Of a DNA stretch of 64,000 bases, positions 50,911-59,757 are shown one piece after another (the stretch's first letter is position 1; each line of letters starts with the position of its first letter). The position numbers were made by a program, and so were the translations under genes. The notes below the pieces were generated by a model. The model did not search any database. It saw only the letters and a program-made list of their open reading frames with translations, and was not told where the DNA came from. Source of the stretch: Thermanaerovibrio velox DSM 12556 (GTDB lineage: Bacteria; Synergistota; Synergistia; Synergistales; Synergistaceae); NCBI RefSeq assembly GCF_000237825.1, contig NZ_CM001377.1, positions 310,001-374,000 on the forward strand. The letters are read 5' to 3'.

Positions 50911-51780
50911 ATGGACTACCTGTCATCCATCCTGTCCCTTGGTGCCATAAACGCCATAGCGGTGCTGGGGCTTTCCATATTCACCGGTTTCACCGGCATG
51001 TTCTCCCTGGGGCACTCCGCCTTCGTGGGCATCGGGGCTTACGTGTCCGCCGTCCTCACCTACTACTATTTCGTCCCCTTCCCCCTGGCGCTTTTGGGGG
51101 GAAGCCTTTCCGCCGGGCTTATAAGCTGCGTGGTGGGAGCTCCGGCGTTGAGGGCCGACTTGAGGAGCGACTACTTCGCCATAGCCATACTGGGCTTCGG
51201 CGAGGCCTTCCGGGTGGCGGTGGAGAACCTGGACATAACCAACGGAGCTAGGGGCCTGCCCGGCCTGGACCCCTTGTCCACGCCACTTTGGATCTTCGGT
51301 TCCCTCGGGGTGTGCCTCCTCCTGGCGGTGAACTTCGTCCGCTCCCCCCTGGGCCGATGCTGTGCCGCGGTGCGGGAGGACCCGGTGGCGGCCCAGATGG
51401 CGGGGGTGAGCCTCTTCCGCGTCCGCCTGGGGTCCCTGATGGTGAGCGCCCTGCTCTGCGGCCTTTCCGGGGGGCTCATGGCCCATTACCTATCCTTCGT
51501 GCAGCCCTCTATGTTCACCCTCACCCAGTCCACCATGCTGCTGGCGGCGGTCATCGCCGGGGGGATGGGAAGCCTCAGCGGGCCGTTGATAATGTCCTTC
51601 CTGTTCGTGGCGCTTCCGGAGGCCCTCCGGGTGGCTCAGATTTGGCGTCTTGTGGCCTATGGGTTTGTCCTGGTGGCCATGATGATCTTGAGGCCTTCGG
51701 GGCTGATGGGGTATCGAGAGCTGTGGGACCTGATTCCCCGGTCCCTTGCGTGGAGGTGTCGCCGCCGTGCTGGAGCTTAA
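50911..51780 (+). CDS. livM: Branched-chain amino acid ABC transporter permease LivM
   Basis: A 289-residue inner-membrane permease, the partner of LivH. Signatures are LSIFTGFTGMFSLGHSAFVGIGAYV, ITNGARGLPGLD and the ATPase contact region SPLGRCCAAVREDPVAAQMAGV, ending with AAVIAGGMGSLSGPLI. The ATG at 50911 follows livH directly. The 3' end overlaps livG by 14 bases. Confidence 0.93.
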   Translation: MDYLSSILSLGAINAIAVLGLSIFTGFTGMFSLGHSAFVGIGAYVSAVLTYYYFVPFPLALLGGSLSAGLISCVVGAPALRADLRSDYFAIAILGFGEAFRVAVENLDITNGARGLPGLDPLSTPLWIFGSLGVCLLLAVNFVRSPLGRCCAAVREDPVAAQMAGVSLFRVRLGSLMVSALLCGLSGGLMAHYLSFVQPSMFTLTQSTMLLAAVIAGGMGSLSGPLIMSFLFVALPEALRVAQIWRLVAYGFVLVAMMILRPSGLMGYRELWDLIPRSLAWRCRRRAGA

Positions 51781-52522
51781 GGGGGTATCTAAACGTTTCG
51801 GGGGGCTTAGGGCCCTGGACTCCATGAGCATGTACGTCCCAGAGGGCTCCATAAGGGGGCTTATAGGGCCGAACGGGGCGGGTAAGACCACGGTTTTCAA
51901 CGTGGTGACCGGGGCGGTGCGGCCCGACTCCGGGGAGGTTTTCTTCCAGGGTAGGTCCATAACTGGTCTCATGCCCCACAGGATAGTCCGAAGGGGCATA
52001 TCGAGGACGTTCCAGAACATAAGGCTCTTCCAGCGCCTGTCGTGTCTCGAGAACGTGTGCATCCCGATGCTCCAATCCGAAGGGCCGGTTAAGTCCCTCA
52101 TGGGGTTCCTGGGTGACCGGGAGCGGGACAGGAAGGCCAGGGGGCTGCTTGAGCTGGTGGGGCTTGGGGATGTGATGGACCGGCCCGCTGGGACCCTTCC
52201 CTACGGCCTCCAGAGGAAGCTGGAGATAGCAAGGGCCCTTGCATCGTCCCCTAAGCTGTTGCTCCTGGACGAGCCCGCGGCGGGCATGAACCCGGAGGAG
52301 TCAAGGGGCCTGGCGGACTTCATAGCCCGGGTGAGGGACCGATTCGGGCTCACGGTGGTGCTCATAGAGCATCACATGGACGTGGTCATGAGGATATGCG
52401 ACAGGATAACGGTGATGAACTTCGGCTCCGTGCTCTTCGAGGGCACCCCGCAGGAGACGGTGCGCTCGGATCTGGTTTTGGAGGCTTATCTTGGAAGGTC
52501 GAGGGTGCCTTGTCATGCTTGA
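51767..52522 (+). CDS. livG: Branched-chain amino acid ABC transporter ATPase LivG
   Basis: A 251-residue cytoplasmic ATPase: Walker A GPNGAGKTT, signature LPYGLQRKLEIARAL (LPYGLQR in place of LSGGQ, as is usual in LivG), Walker B LLLLDEPAAGMNP and the switch histidine in IEHHMDVVM. The GTG at 51767 is 8 bases behind TGGAGGTG and overlaps livM; the ORF extension upstream of it is not needed. Confidence 0.94.
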   Translation: MLELKGVSKRFGGLRALDSMSMYVPEGSIRGLIGPNGAGKTTVFNVVTGAVRPDSGEVFFQGRSITGLMPHRIVRRGISRTFQNIRLFQRLSCLENVCIPMLQSEGPVKSLMGFLGDRERDRKARGLLELVGLGDVMDRPAGTLPYGLQRKLEIARALASSPKLLLLDEPAAGMNPEESRGLADFIARVRDRFGLTVVLIEHHMDVVMRICDRITVMNFGSVLFEGTPQETVRSDLVLEAYLGRSRVPCHA

Positions 52523-53219
52523 TGTCCGCGGGTTGTTCGTGAACTACGGGAAGATACAGGCCCTCAGGGGTGTCTCCCTTACCCTGGGTGAGGGAGAGGT
52601 GGTGGCGGTGGTGGGGTCCAACGGGGCGGGCAAGTCCACCCTCATATGGACCCTTGCGGGGGTCATAACCCCCGCGTCGGGAAGGCTGGTGTTCAGGGGA
52701 AGGGATCTTCCCGGCAAGGCCTCCCAGGTGGCCCGGCTTGGCATAGGGTTGGTTCCGGAGCGTCGTAGGCTTTTCCAGGACCTCACGGTCCGGGAGAACC
52801 TTCTCATGGGGGCCTACACCAGGACCGATGAGCAGGCCAAGGCCGCCATGGAGGAGGTGCTGGACCTATTCCCCCCCGTGGCGGACAAGCTCTCCGTCCG
52901 GGCCGGTTCCCTCTCCGGTGGGGAACAGCAGATGGTGGCCATAGGAAGGGCCCTCATGTCCCAGCCATCCCTGCTGTTGATGGATGAACCCACCCTTGGG
53001 CTTTCCCCGCTTATGGCGGACCGGGTCATGGAGGCGATACTTGAGGTCAACCGCCGGGGGGTCTCGGTGCTGCTGGTGGAGCAGAACGCCCATAGGGCGC
53101 TGGAGGTTTCCCGTCGGGCCTACGTCTTGGAGGGCGGAGATGTGGTCAAGGAGGGCCGATCCGAGGACCTCTTGGATGATCCGGCGGTGCGCCGCGCTTA
53201 CCTCGGGGATTACGCCTAA
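52515..53219 (+). CDS. livF: Branched-chain amino acid ABC transporter ATPase LivF
   Basis: A 234-residue cytoplasmic ATPase: Walker A GSNGAGKST, signature LSGGEQQMVAIGRALM, Walker B LLLMDEPTLGLSPL and the LVEQNAHRAL H-loop region (LivF-type, with Q-N in place of the usual H context). The ATG at 52515 lies within the end of livG (eight-base overlap). It completes a full livKHMGF importer that ends with an inverted repeat. Confidence 0.94.
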   Translation: MLDVRGLFVNYGKIQALRGVSLTLGEGEVVAVVGSNGAGKSTLIWTLAGVITPASGRLVFRGRDLPGKASQVARLGIGLVPERRRLFQDLTVRENLLMGAYTRTDEQAKAAMEEVLDLFPPVADKLSVRAGSLSGGEQQMVAIGRALMSQPSLLLMDEPTLGLSPLMADRVMEAILEVNRRGVSVLLVEQNAHRALEVSRRAYVLEGGDVVKEGRSEDLLDDPAVRRAYLGDYA

Positions 53220-53270
53220 GAGAGGTCACGACAAGGGCCTTAAGGGCCCGGATGGGACCTCAAGGGGAGA

Positions 53271-53307
53271 GAGGAGGGGAGGCTGGCCATGGAGCCCTCC
53301 CCTCCTC
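53271..53307. terminator. Inverted repeat between convergent livF and gpmA
   Basis: A perfect 12-bp stem (GAGGAGGGGAGG at 53271-53282 and complement at 53296-53307). There is no T run, so termination strength is uncertain. Confidence 0.5.
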
Positions 53308-53338
53308 TGGTGAACGTGGGACCAGTGATGGCCTTGAG

Positions 53339-54088
53339 CTACTTCTTAGCCTTCCCCTGGTTTGCCACCGCCTCCTGGGCCTTGGCTATCTCATCCGGGT
53401 CCCCAAGGTAACGGTGGGATATGGGCTTGAAGTTCTCGTCAAGCTCGTAGAGAAGCGGGATGCCGGTGGGTATGTTGAGCTCCAGTATGTCCTGATCGGA
53501 CACCTGGTCGAGGTACTTCACCAGGGCCCTTATGCTGTTCCCGTGGGCCACCAGTATGACCTTACGGCCCTCCTTGAGGGACGGCACGATCTCGTCGTTC
53601 CAGCAGGGCAGAACCCGGGCCACCGTGTCCTTGAGGCACTCCCCGAGGGGCACCAATTCCCTGGGGAGCCCGGCGTAACGGGGATCCCTGATGGGGTCCC
53701 TCTCGTCCCCCTCGTTCAGCATCGGGGGCCTTACATCGTAGCTGCGGCGCCATATCTTTACCTGTTCGTCCCCGTACTTTGCGGCGGTCTCCGCCTTGTT
53801 AAGCCCCTGGAGGGCCCCGTAGTGGCGCTCGTTAAGCCTCCAGCAGGGCTTCACCGGTATCCACATGAGGTCCATCTCCTCCTGGATGAGCCACAAGGTC
53901 CTTATGGCCCTTTTGAGGACCGACGTGTAGGCCAGGTCGAAGGTGAAGCCCTCCTCCTTAAGGGTTCTCCCCGCCCTACGGGCCTCCTCGATGCCCTTGG
54001 GTGAAAGGTCCACATCGGTCCATCCGGTGAACCGGTTCTCCTGGTTCCATAGGCTCTCCCCGTGTCTTACCAGAACTATCTTGTACAA
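53339..54088 (-). CDS. gpmA: 2,3-bisphosphoglycerate-dependent phosphoglycerate mutase
   Basis: A 249-residue glycolytic enzyme interconverting 3- and 2-phosphoglycerate. The phosphohistidine motif is [24 protein letters not shown]-type and second-histidine features are [14 protein letters not shown] and [16 protein letters not shown]. Length matches the dPGM family. The start is TTG at 54088, behind AAAGGATGG. It is a single gene convergent with livF and divergent from the PatB-like gene. Confidence 0.95.
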   Translation of the reverse strand: MYKIVLVRHGESLWNQENRFTGWTDVDLSPKGIEEARRAGRTLKEEGFTFDLAYTSVLKRAIRTLWLIQEEMDLMWIPVKPCWRLNERHYGALQGLNKAETAAKYGDEQVKIWRRSYDVRPPMLNEGDERDPIRDPRYAGLPRELVPLGECLKDTVARVLPCWNDEIVPSLKEGRKVILVAHGNSIRALVKYLDQVSDQDILELNIPTGIPLLYELDENFKPISHRYLGDPDEIAKAQEAVANQGKAKK

Positions 54089-54179
54089 TTTATGTCACCA
54101 TCCTTTGGTGTTGTTCTCAGTCTCTGAGACTCCCGTAAATGATATTCTCATGTCAAAGGGCTTGCAACCTTGGGATAGA

Positions 54180-55403
54180 ATGGTGGTGAGGGATATACAC
54201 AAATTCGACGATCCTTATTTTGAGGAGTTCCAGCGTTTGGTGGACAGAAGGGGTACGGGGTGCAAAAAATGGGACCTGTTGGACAAGATCTTCGGTGAAC
54301 ATCCGAAGGGGATGCTGCCCTTCTGGATAGCGGACACGGAGTTCCGGTCCCCGGACCCGGTCATAGGGGCCCTGAGGGACCGGGTGGAGCACGGGGTATT
54401 CGGCTATCCGGTGAGGGACGGCCAGGTGTCCCAGGCGGTGGCGGAGTGGTGGGGTCGAAGGCACCGTTTCGATGTGGACCCCCGCTGGGTGTGCCACAGT
54501 CATGGGGTGATGGGCGGTATAGCGGTGAGCCTTAGGGTTTTCACGTCCCCAGGGGATCCGGTGGTGGTGCAGACCCCCATATATCCCCCCTTTAGGTGGG
54601 TGGTGGAGAACAACCAGCGTCGGCTGGTTGAGAATCCCCTGGTGGAGCGTGATGGCGTGTATCGAATGGACCTTGCGGGCTTGGAGAGGGCCTTTAGGGG
54701 AGGGGCCAGGGCGATGCTGCTCTGCAGCCCCCACAACCCGACCGGAAGGGTGTGGACCAGGGAGGAGCTTCGGGAGGTTGCGGGGCTGGCGGAGCGCTAC
54801 CGGGTTCTGGTCATATCGGACGAGATACACGGGGACCTAGTATACCCGGGGGATCATGCCCACATCCCCTTCCCTTCGGTAAGCCCCTGGGCACTCGATA
54901 ACTCCCTGCTCTTTGCGTCCCCCAGTAAGTCCTTCAACCTGGCGGGGTTCTACACCGCCTACGCCATAATCCCCGACGGCGCCAAGAGGAAGGCATATGA
55001 GGCGGAGATGAACCGGCTATTCATGGATCAGGGCAACGAGCTTGGTCAAGTGGCCATGAAGGCCGCCTATCTGGAGGGGGAGGCTTGGCTTAACGGGCTT
55101 GTTCGGTACCTTGAGGGAAACCGAGGGCGTGCGGTGGAGTTCCTCAGGGGTATGAGGGGAGTGCGGGTGACCATTCCGGAGGGCACGTTCCTGATGTGGA
55201 TAGATTTCGGGGGGATGCTCCGGGGCAGGGGCCTCACCGCCGGGGAGTTCCTAAAGGGGGCGGGGGTTGCCTTGAACAAGGGGGAGTCCTTTGGGGAGGG
55301 GTTTGAGCTTTACGGCCGGCTTAACTTCGGTTGCCCCAGGCAGATGTTGGATGAGGGGCTTCAAAGGATCCGCAGCAGGGCCGAAGAGCTTGGGCTCCTT
55401 TGA
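54180..55403 (+). CDS. PatB/MalY-type PLP-dependent cystathionine beta-lyase / aminotransferase
   Basis: About 407 residues of the fold-type I MalY/PatB family: the N-terminal signature VDRRGTGCKKWD, then LPFWIADTEFRSPDPVI, the NPTGRVW motif and VISDEIHGDLVYPG, with the PLP lysine in FASPSKSFNLAGF. These enzymes cleave C-S bonds of cystathionine or cysteine conjugates. The start is uncertain: ATG 54180, GTG 54183/54186 and ATG 54150 are all in frame. The longer extension upstream overlaps the divergent gpmA gene and is rejected. A short palindrome (AGTCTCTGAGACT) lies just upstream in the divergent promoter region. Confidence 0.85.
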   Translation: MVVRDIHKFDDPYFEEFQRLVDRRGTGCKKWDLLDKIFGEHPKGMLPFWIADTEFRSPDPVIGALRDRVEHGVFGYPVRDGQVSQAVAEWWGRRHRFDVDPRWVCHSHGVMGGIAVSLRVFTSPGDPVVVQTPIYPPFRWVVENNQRRLVENPLVERDGVYRMDLAGLERAFRGGARAMLLCSPHNPTGRVWTREELREVAGLAERYRVLVISDEIHGDLVYPGDHAHIPFPSVSPWALDNSLLFASPSKSFNLAGFYTAYAIIPDGAKRKAYEAEMNRLFMDQGNELGQVAMKAAYLEGEAWLNGLVRYLEGNRGRAVEFLRGMRGVRVTIPEGTFLMWIDFGGMLRGRGLTAGEFLKGAGVALNKGESFGEGFELYGRLNFGCPRQMLDEGLQRIRSRAEELGLL

Positions 55404-55490
55404 CTTCACCTCCCTTGTGCCCTGCAGATGTAGATTGGGCCGTTTGGTGCTGTCCTTGTCCGTGCTGAGTTTAGGGGGGTGTGAGGTCAA

Positions 55491-56279
55491 TTGGCGGGTG
55501 AGAGGTTCTGCAGGTTTTATGTCCCCGGTGATGGGACGGAGCGCTTTGGCGTGTTTGGCCGCTCGGGTGGAGAGGAACGGGTGGAGGAGGTCTCCGGGGG
55601 GCCCTTCGGGCCTTTCGAGAGGACCGGTTTGAGCTTTGCGCTTGGGGATGTGCGGTTTTTGCCTCCCGTTAAGCCCGGGTCCGTATACTGCGTGGGGCGC
55701 AATTACGCGGAGCACGCGTCGGAGCTTGGCAATTCGGTGCCCCAGGAGCCGCTGGTGTTCCTTAAGCCTGTTACCTCCCTCATAGGTTCCGGTGAGGCGA
55801 TAAGGCTTCCCCTGTGGGCGGGGAGGATAGACTATGAGGGGGAGCTTGCGGTGATCATCGGCAGAAGGTGCAGGAACCTGCGGGAGGATGAGGCCTTGGA
55901 TGCGGTCCTGGGTTACATCTGCTTCAACGACGTTACCGCCAGGGAACTTCAGCGCAAGGACGGCCAGTGGACCCGGGCCAAGGGTTTTGACACCTTTGCC
56001 CCGATCGGTCCCTGGGTGCTCTTGGGCGGCTCCATGGAGGGGCTGGGGGATCTGGTGACCCGGGTTAACGGAGTGGAGGTTCAGCGGGGGTGTTTTGCGG
56101 ACATGGTCTTCCCGGTGGGCAGGATAATATCCTACATAAGCAGTTTTGCCACCCTCATGCCCGGGGACGTGATAGCCACCGGTACCCCGGCGGGCGTGGG
56201 GCCCCTGAGGCCCGGCGACCGGGTGGAGGTCTTTGTGGAGGGCATAGGGTGTCTTTCAAACCCCTGTGAGGGCTGCTGA
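55491..56279 (+). CDS. Fumarylacetoacetate hydrolase family protein
   Basis: A 262-residue FAH-fold enzyme. The C-terminal catalytic domain (about 65-258) has YCVGRNYAEHASELG, the metal-binding residues in IDYEGELAVIIG and the DVTARELQRKDGQWTRAKGFDTFAPIGPW block. FSTLMPGDVI-type (here FATLMPGDVIATGTPAGVG) closes it. Such proteins hydrolyse C-C bonds of acylpyruvates or decarboxylate oxaloacetate; the exact substrate is open. TTG 55491 follows GGGGGGTGTGAGGT. Confidence 0.9.
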   Translation: MAGERFCRFYVPGDGTERFGVFGRSGGEERVEEVSGGPFGPFERTGLSFALGDVRFLPPVKPGSVYCVGRNYAEHASELGNSVPQEPLVFLKPVTSLIGSGEAIRLPLWAGRIDYEGELAVIIGRRCRNLREDEALDAVLGYICFNDVTARELQRKDGQWTRAKGFDTFAPIGPWVLLGGSMEGLGDLVTRVNGVEVQRGCFADMVFPVGRIISYISSFATLMPGDVIATGTPAGVGPLRPGDRVEVFVEGIGCLSNPCEGC

Positions 56280-56409
56280 CGGACTGGGTCGTTGAACTGG
56301 GGCCCCGCAGGGGGTAAGATCTAACTGGGTTTGGCGGGTTATGTGATCGATTTTCTTTGTTCTTCCCGTCAAATTCTTAAATTCGACCTTTTCATCAGGG
56401 GGGATGGGC

Positions 56410-56844
56410 ATGAGCAGCAAGGTATGGGTTGTAATAGAATTTGACGGAGACAAGTACGACGCCCACGTCTTCACCAGCCAGAATGACGCGGAGCACTATG
56501 CCAATGAGAGGCTTGGTGGCGAGGGAGTGTGTGCCTGCTCTTCCTGCTGTCCCACCGTGGTGGTGGTCCCTTCGGTCCTGGTGGGGCGGGAGGAGATTAA
56601 GGGCAAGGTTGAGGACTGGGGGGTGCAGGTGCCGGACGTGAACGAGTCCTTCGTGGAGGGCCTCATGGAGGAGATCGACTGGGAGGGCATCGACGTGGCG
56701 CCCGAGGAGGTCCGGGAGAGGTTTATCAAGGAGAAGGGCCATGAGGTCCGCAGGGAAGCCTGCGAGATCCTAAGGGAGTTCCTCATGGACGAGCTGAAGG
56801 ACTACATCGAAAGCCAGTGCCACTGTGACGATCAGGAGGGTTGA
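56410..56844 (+). CDS. Unrecognised 144-residue cysteine-containing protein
   Basis: An N-terminal beta-rich segment (SSKVWVVIEFDGDKYDAHVF) is followed by a compact cysteine cluster GVCACSSCCP, a charged acidic/basic helical part, and a tail ESQCHCDDQEG. The cysteine clusters suggest metal or cluster binding. The ATG at 56410 sits 6 bases behind GGGGGG; an ATG at 56404 has no spacer. The stop overlaps the next gene (TGATG), so the two form a coupled pair. I do not recognise a family. Confidence 0.65.
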   Translation: MSSKVWVVIEFDGDKYDAHVFTSQNDAEHYANERLGGEGVCACSSCCPTVVVVPSVLVGREEIKGKVEDWGVQVPDVNESFVEGLMEEIDWEGIDVAPEEVRERFIKEKGHEVRREACEILREFLMDELKDYIESQCHCDDQEG

Positions 56845-57104
56845 TGAACTTGTCGGACGGCCGGGATTTGGCGGATTTGATAGAGGAGACCTCCGTCCTT
56901 CGCAAGGCGGTGGCGGAGGAGCTCTTGTCCATAGACGGTCTCTTGCGTAGTCTTGCCGCATCTCATGAGCCGGGGGTGAGGTTCGCCATATCCCACGCCC
57001 TGGCCTGCAAGAGGCAGTGGCTTTTTGAGCTTTGGGCGGCCCTTCAGGAGCTGGACGAGGGTATCTTCTCCGGCTGTGGGGAGTGTGACTGCGGAAGGCT
57101 TTGA
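56844..57104 (+). CDS. Unrecognised 86-residue helical protein with C-terminal CGECDC
   Basis: Mostly alpha-helical (LADLIEETSVLRKAVAEELL and CKRQWLFELWAALQELDEG), ending in SGCGECDCGRL. Its ATG overlaps the preceding stop, and the AGGAGGG Shine-Dalgarno lies in the preceding gene. The cysteine-pair tail echoes that of its partner, so the two may bind the same metal or each other. No family was recognised. Confidence 0.6.
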   Translation: MNLSDGRDLADLIEETSVLRKAVAEELLSIDGLLRSLAASHEPGVRFAISHALACKRQWLFELWAALQELDEGIFSGCGECDCGRL

Positions 57105-57324
57105 GGTTTTTAGGACGCGAGAGTCATGGTCCCATTTGACGAGGTCTTTGTGCCTTGGGGGTTAGGGATCCTGTGCGCCTTTCCCCTTTGTCCCTCGGGC
57201 GGGCCGCCGCCGCGTGGACCTGCCCATGTAGGGGTGTTTCCCCTTTTTATTACGGGGGCTTTTAGGGGGTTGCAAGGGGCTTTAGGGGATGTTAAAGGTG
57301 GAAGCTCATGGGGCGAAGCTCATG

Positions 57325-57352
57325 GGGCGGGTTTCAACCCCGCCCTTTCTTT
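57325..57352 (+). terminator. Terminator before the ylxM operon
   Basis: A GGGCGGG/CCCGCCC stem (57325-57331 and 57339-57345) with a 7-base loop is followed by a long T-rich run. Confidence 0.8.
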
Positions 57353-57395
57353 TTTTCCGTTTCTCGGCGGTTTTGGACCTGTCAAGGAGAAGATC

Positions 57396-57424
57396 TTGAC
57401 AGGTCTTGTCCTGGGTGTTAGATT
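57396..57424 (+). promoter_or_regulatory. Promoter of the ylxM-ffh-rpsP-khpA-rimM-trmD-rplS operon
   Basis: Perfect TTGACA (57396-57401), 17 bases, then TAGATT (57419-57424), 35 bases before ylxM. The -35 lies inside the 3' arm of a perfect 10-bp inverted repeat (57377-57386 and 57395-57404). Confidence 0.75.
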
Positions 57425-57458
57425 ACACTGGCTGCTTTTTGGCGGGGAGGTTCTCTTG

Positions 57459-57827
57459 ATGGACGACCTTTTGGACCAGCGGTTGAGGCTTTGTGACCTT
57501 TATGACCTTTACGGGGGGCTTCTCACGCCCAAGCAGAGGCGGGCCTTTGAGCTGGTGGTCCTGGAGGACTGTTCCCTGTCCGAGGCGGCGGCGGAGCTCA
57601 GCGTTAGTCGTCAGGGGGCTCATGACCTGGTGCAGCGGTCGAGGGAGCACCTTTTGTCCGCCGAGGAGGCCATGGGGCTTTTGGCGGAGAGGGATCGTCT
57701 CCATGGGGAGATAGAGAAGCTGGTGGACCGTTACCGTGGGGAACTGCCTTCGGGCTTTGTAGAGGAGCTTTTAGGTATCCTGGGGCGCAAGGAGGGACAG
57801 TGGGATGTTCGACTCCCTGAAGGATAG
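57459..57827 (+). CDS. ylxM: YlxM-family sigma-70 region 4-like HTH protein
   Basis: A 122-residue helical protein with an HTH resembling sigma factor region 4: LTPKQRRAFELVVLEDCSLSEAAAELSVSRQGAHDLVQR. YlxM is encoded next to ffh in many bacteria and is thought to act with the signal recognition particle. The ATG at 57459 lies 8 bases behind GGGGAGG. It overlaps ffh by 23 bases, which implies coupling. Confidence 0.88.
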   Translation: MDDLLDQRLRLCDLYDLYGGLLTPKQRRAFELVVLEDCSLSEAAAELSVSRQGAHDLVQRSREHLLSAEEAMGLLAERDRLHGEIEKLVDRYRGELPSGFVEELLGILGRKEGQWDVRLPEG

Positions 57828-59148
57828 GTTTGAGAAGGTCTTTTCCTCCCTTAGGGGCAAGGGGAAGCTTACGGAGGAGGATGTGAACCTGGCGCTCAGG
57901 GAGGTTAGGTTGGCCCTCCTGGAGGCGGACGTTAACTACAAGGTGGTGAAGGACTTCGTCGAGCGGGTTAGGGCCCGCGCCACCGGACAGGATGTGTTGT
58001 CCTCCATAACCCCGGCCCAGCAGGTTTACGCCATCGTCTTCGGGGAGCTGCTGGACCTTATGGGAAGGGATGTCAAGCCCTTGTCCATATCGCCCAAGCC
58101 CCCTACGGTGTACATGATGGTGGGGCTTCAGGGTTCGGGTAAGACCACCACCGCCGCCAAGATAGCCCTCAAGATGAAGCGGTCTCACAAGCCCATGTTG
58201 GTGGCCTGCGACCTTCGCCGGCCCGCCGCGGTGGAGCAGCTTCGGGTCCTTGCGTCTTCCATAGGGGTTCCCTTTGTGGGCCCCGAGGAGGGGGAGATCG
58301 ACCCGGTCCGGGTGGCTCGAAGGGCCATGGAGAGGTGTTCCGAGAGCCTGGTGGACCTGGTGATCATTGACACCGCCGGAAGGTTCCAGATAGACGAGGA
58401 GCTCATGGAGGAGGTACGGGTCCTCAAGGAGTCGGTGAAGCCTCACGAGGTGCTCCTGGTGGTGGACTCCATGACCGGTCAGGAGGCGGTGTCCGTTGCT
58501 CAGGTCTTCAACGAGCGCCTTGGGCTCACCGGCGTAGTTCTGACCAAGCTTGACGGTGATGCCAGGGGTGGTGCGGCCCTCACCATAAAAGCGGTGACCG
58601 GTACGCCGGTGAGGCTGGCGGGGGTTGGCGAGAAGGTGGAGGACCTGGAGGCCTTCGATCCCAACCGCATGGCCCAGCGGATACTGGGCATGGGGGATGT
58701 GGTGGGGCTTTTGGAGAGGGTTCAGCAGGCTGCCTCGGAGGAGGACGTGGAGCGTCTTTCCGAGAGCCTCAAGAAGAACCGCTTCACCTTGGAGGACATG
58801 CTTATCCAGCTCAGGCAGGTTCAGAAGATGGGGCCTTTGGAGAAGGTTATAGAGATGCTTCCAGTGCCGGGGGCGTCGAAGGCTTTAAAGGACGCCCAGG
58901 TGGACCCCAAGCGGATCAAGCACATGGAGGCCATAATCCTGTCCATGACGCCTGCGGAGAGGAGGCGGCCGGAGATAATAAAGGGTTCCCGGCGGCGCAG
59001 GATAGCCCAGGGTTCCGGCACGTCGGTTCAGATGGTGAACCAGCTGCTGCATCAGTATGAGCAGATGAAGGACCTGATGAAGGCCTTCGGCAAGGGATCC
59101 CGGAAGGGATTCCGGATTCCCCAGGGGCTCAAGGGTCTTTTCAGATAA
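57805..59148 (+). CDS. ffh: Signal recognition particle protein Ffh
   Basis: A 447-residue GTPase that binds signal sequences and 4.5S RNA for cotranslational targeting. The N and G domains (about 1-295) have [43 protein letters not shown] and [13 protein letters not shown]. The methionine-rich M domain (about 300-430) ends in the RNA-binding part [20 protein letters not shown]. The ATG at 57805 has AAGGAGGG upstream, inside ylxM. Confidence 0.97.
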   Translation: MFDSLKDRFEKVFSSLRGKGKLTEEDVNLALREVRLALLEADVNYKVVKDFVERVRARATGQDVLSSITPAQQVYAIVFGELLDLMGRDVKPLSISPKPPTVYMMVGLQGSGKTTTAAKIALKMKRSHKPMLVACDLRRPAAVEQLRVLASSIGVPFVGPEEGEIDPVRVARRAMERCSESLVDLVIIDTAGRFQIDEELMEEVRVLKESVKPHEVLLVVDSMTGQEAVSVAQVFNERLGLTGVVLTKLDGDARGGAALTIKAVTGTPVRLAGVGEKVEDLEAFDPNRMAQRILGMGDVVGLLERVQQAASEEDVERLSESLKKNRFTLEDMLIQLRQVQKMGPLEKVIEMLPVPGASKALKDAQVDPKRIKHMEAIILSMTPAERRRPEIIKGSRRRRIAQGSGTSVQMVNQLLHQYEQMKDLMKAFGKGSRKGFRIPQGLKGLFR

Positions 59149-59201
59149 GGTTCGTCCCTTCCGGGGGCGTAGACCTATTTAAACAGGAGGTGTGTAGATC
59201 A

Positions 59202-59468
59202 ATGGCGGTTCGCATACGTTTTACCCGTCAGGGTAGGAAGAAGAGTCCCTTTTATCGTTTGGTGGTGGCGGATTCCCGCTCCCCCAGGGACGGAAAGTTC
59301 ATCGAGCTCATCGGCACTTACAATCCCATGACGGATCCGGCGGATCTCAAGGTGAACGAGGAGAGGGCCCTCTACTGGCTCAAGCAGGGTGCCACCCCCT
59401 CCGATACCGCTAGGGCGGTTCTTAAGAAGACCGGCGTCTGGGACAAGTTCACCGCCGAGAAGGCTTAA
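59202..59468 (+). CDS. rpsP: 30S ribosomal protein S16
   Basis: An 88-residue protein, [20 protein letters not shown], then [13 protein letters not shown] and [22 protein letters not shown] at 59202 behind ACAGGAGGTG; standard position after ffh. Confidence 0.97.
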   Translation: MAVRIRFTRQGRKKSPFYRLVVADSRSPRDGKFIELIGTYNPMTDPADLKVNEERALYWLKQGATPSDTARAVLKKTGVWDKFTAEKA

Positions 59469-59484
59469 GAGGGTTCAGGCTGCC

Positions 59485-59757
59485 ATGCCCGACTACGCCG
59501 CTCTGGTGGAAGGCATAGTGAAGGGGCTGGTGGACTTGCCCGATTGTGTTCGGGTGTCCGAGGTTAGGAATGGCTCCGGTTCCGTCCTGGTCACCGTGAA
59601 GGTGGCGGAGCAGGACATGGGACGGGTGATAGGGAGACGTGGTTCCACCATAAACGCCATAAGGCTCGTGGCCAAGGCCGCGGCGGTGAAGGCTAAGGAA
59701 CGGGTGGATGTTGAGGTGGACGAGGAGGAAGGCCCTGTTCATGGAGAAGAGCTCTAG
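59485..59757 (+). CDS. khpA: KH-domain RNA-binding protein KhpA
   Basis: A 90-residue single KH domain with the GxxG-type loop in VIGRRGSTINAIRLV. It binds RNA and is usually encoded between rpsP and rimM. The ATG at 59485 gives the family N-terminus MPDYAALVEGIVKGLVD. Its 3' end overlaps rimM by 17 bases. Confidence 0.93.
   Translation: MPDYAALVEGIVKGLVDLPDCVRVSEVRNGSGSVLVTVKVAEQDMGRVIGRRGSTINAIRLVAKAAAVKAKERVDVEVDEEEGPVHGEEL

Larger units (their letters stand above)
57105..57458 (+). other. 354-bp gap upstream of the ylxM-ffh operon
   Basis: Contains a direct repeat (GCTCATGGGGCG twice near 57304-57328), a terminator (57325-57352) and the operon promoter (57396-57424). An open frame runs through it in phase with ylxM but is proline/glycine-rich and without family character. 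Confidence 0.55.

Noticed and set aside
57126-57458. N-terminal extension of YlxM by 111 codons
   Set aside because: It would read through a terminator and the promoter; the ATG at 57459 has the proper Shine-Dalgarno and family length.
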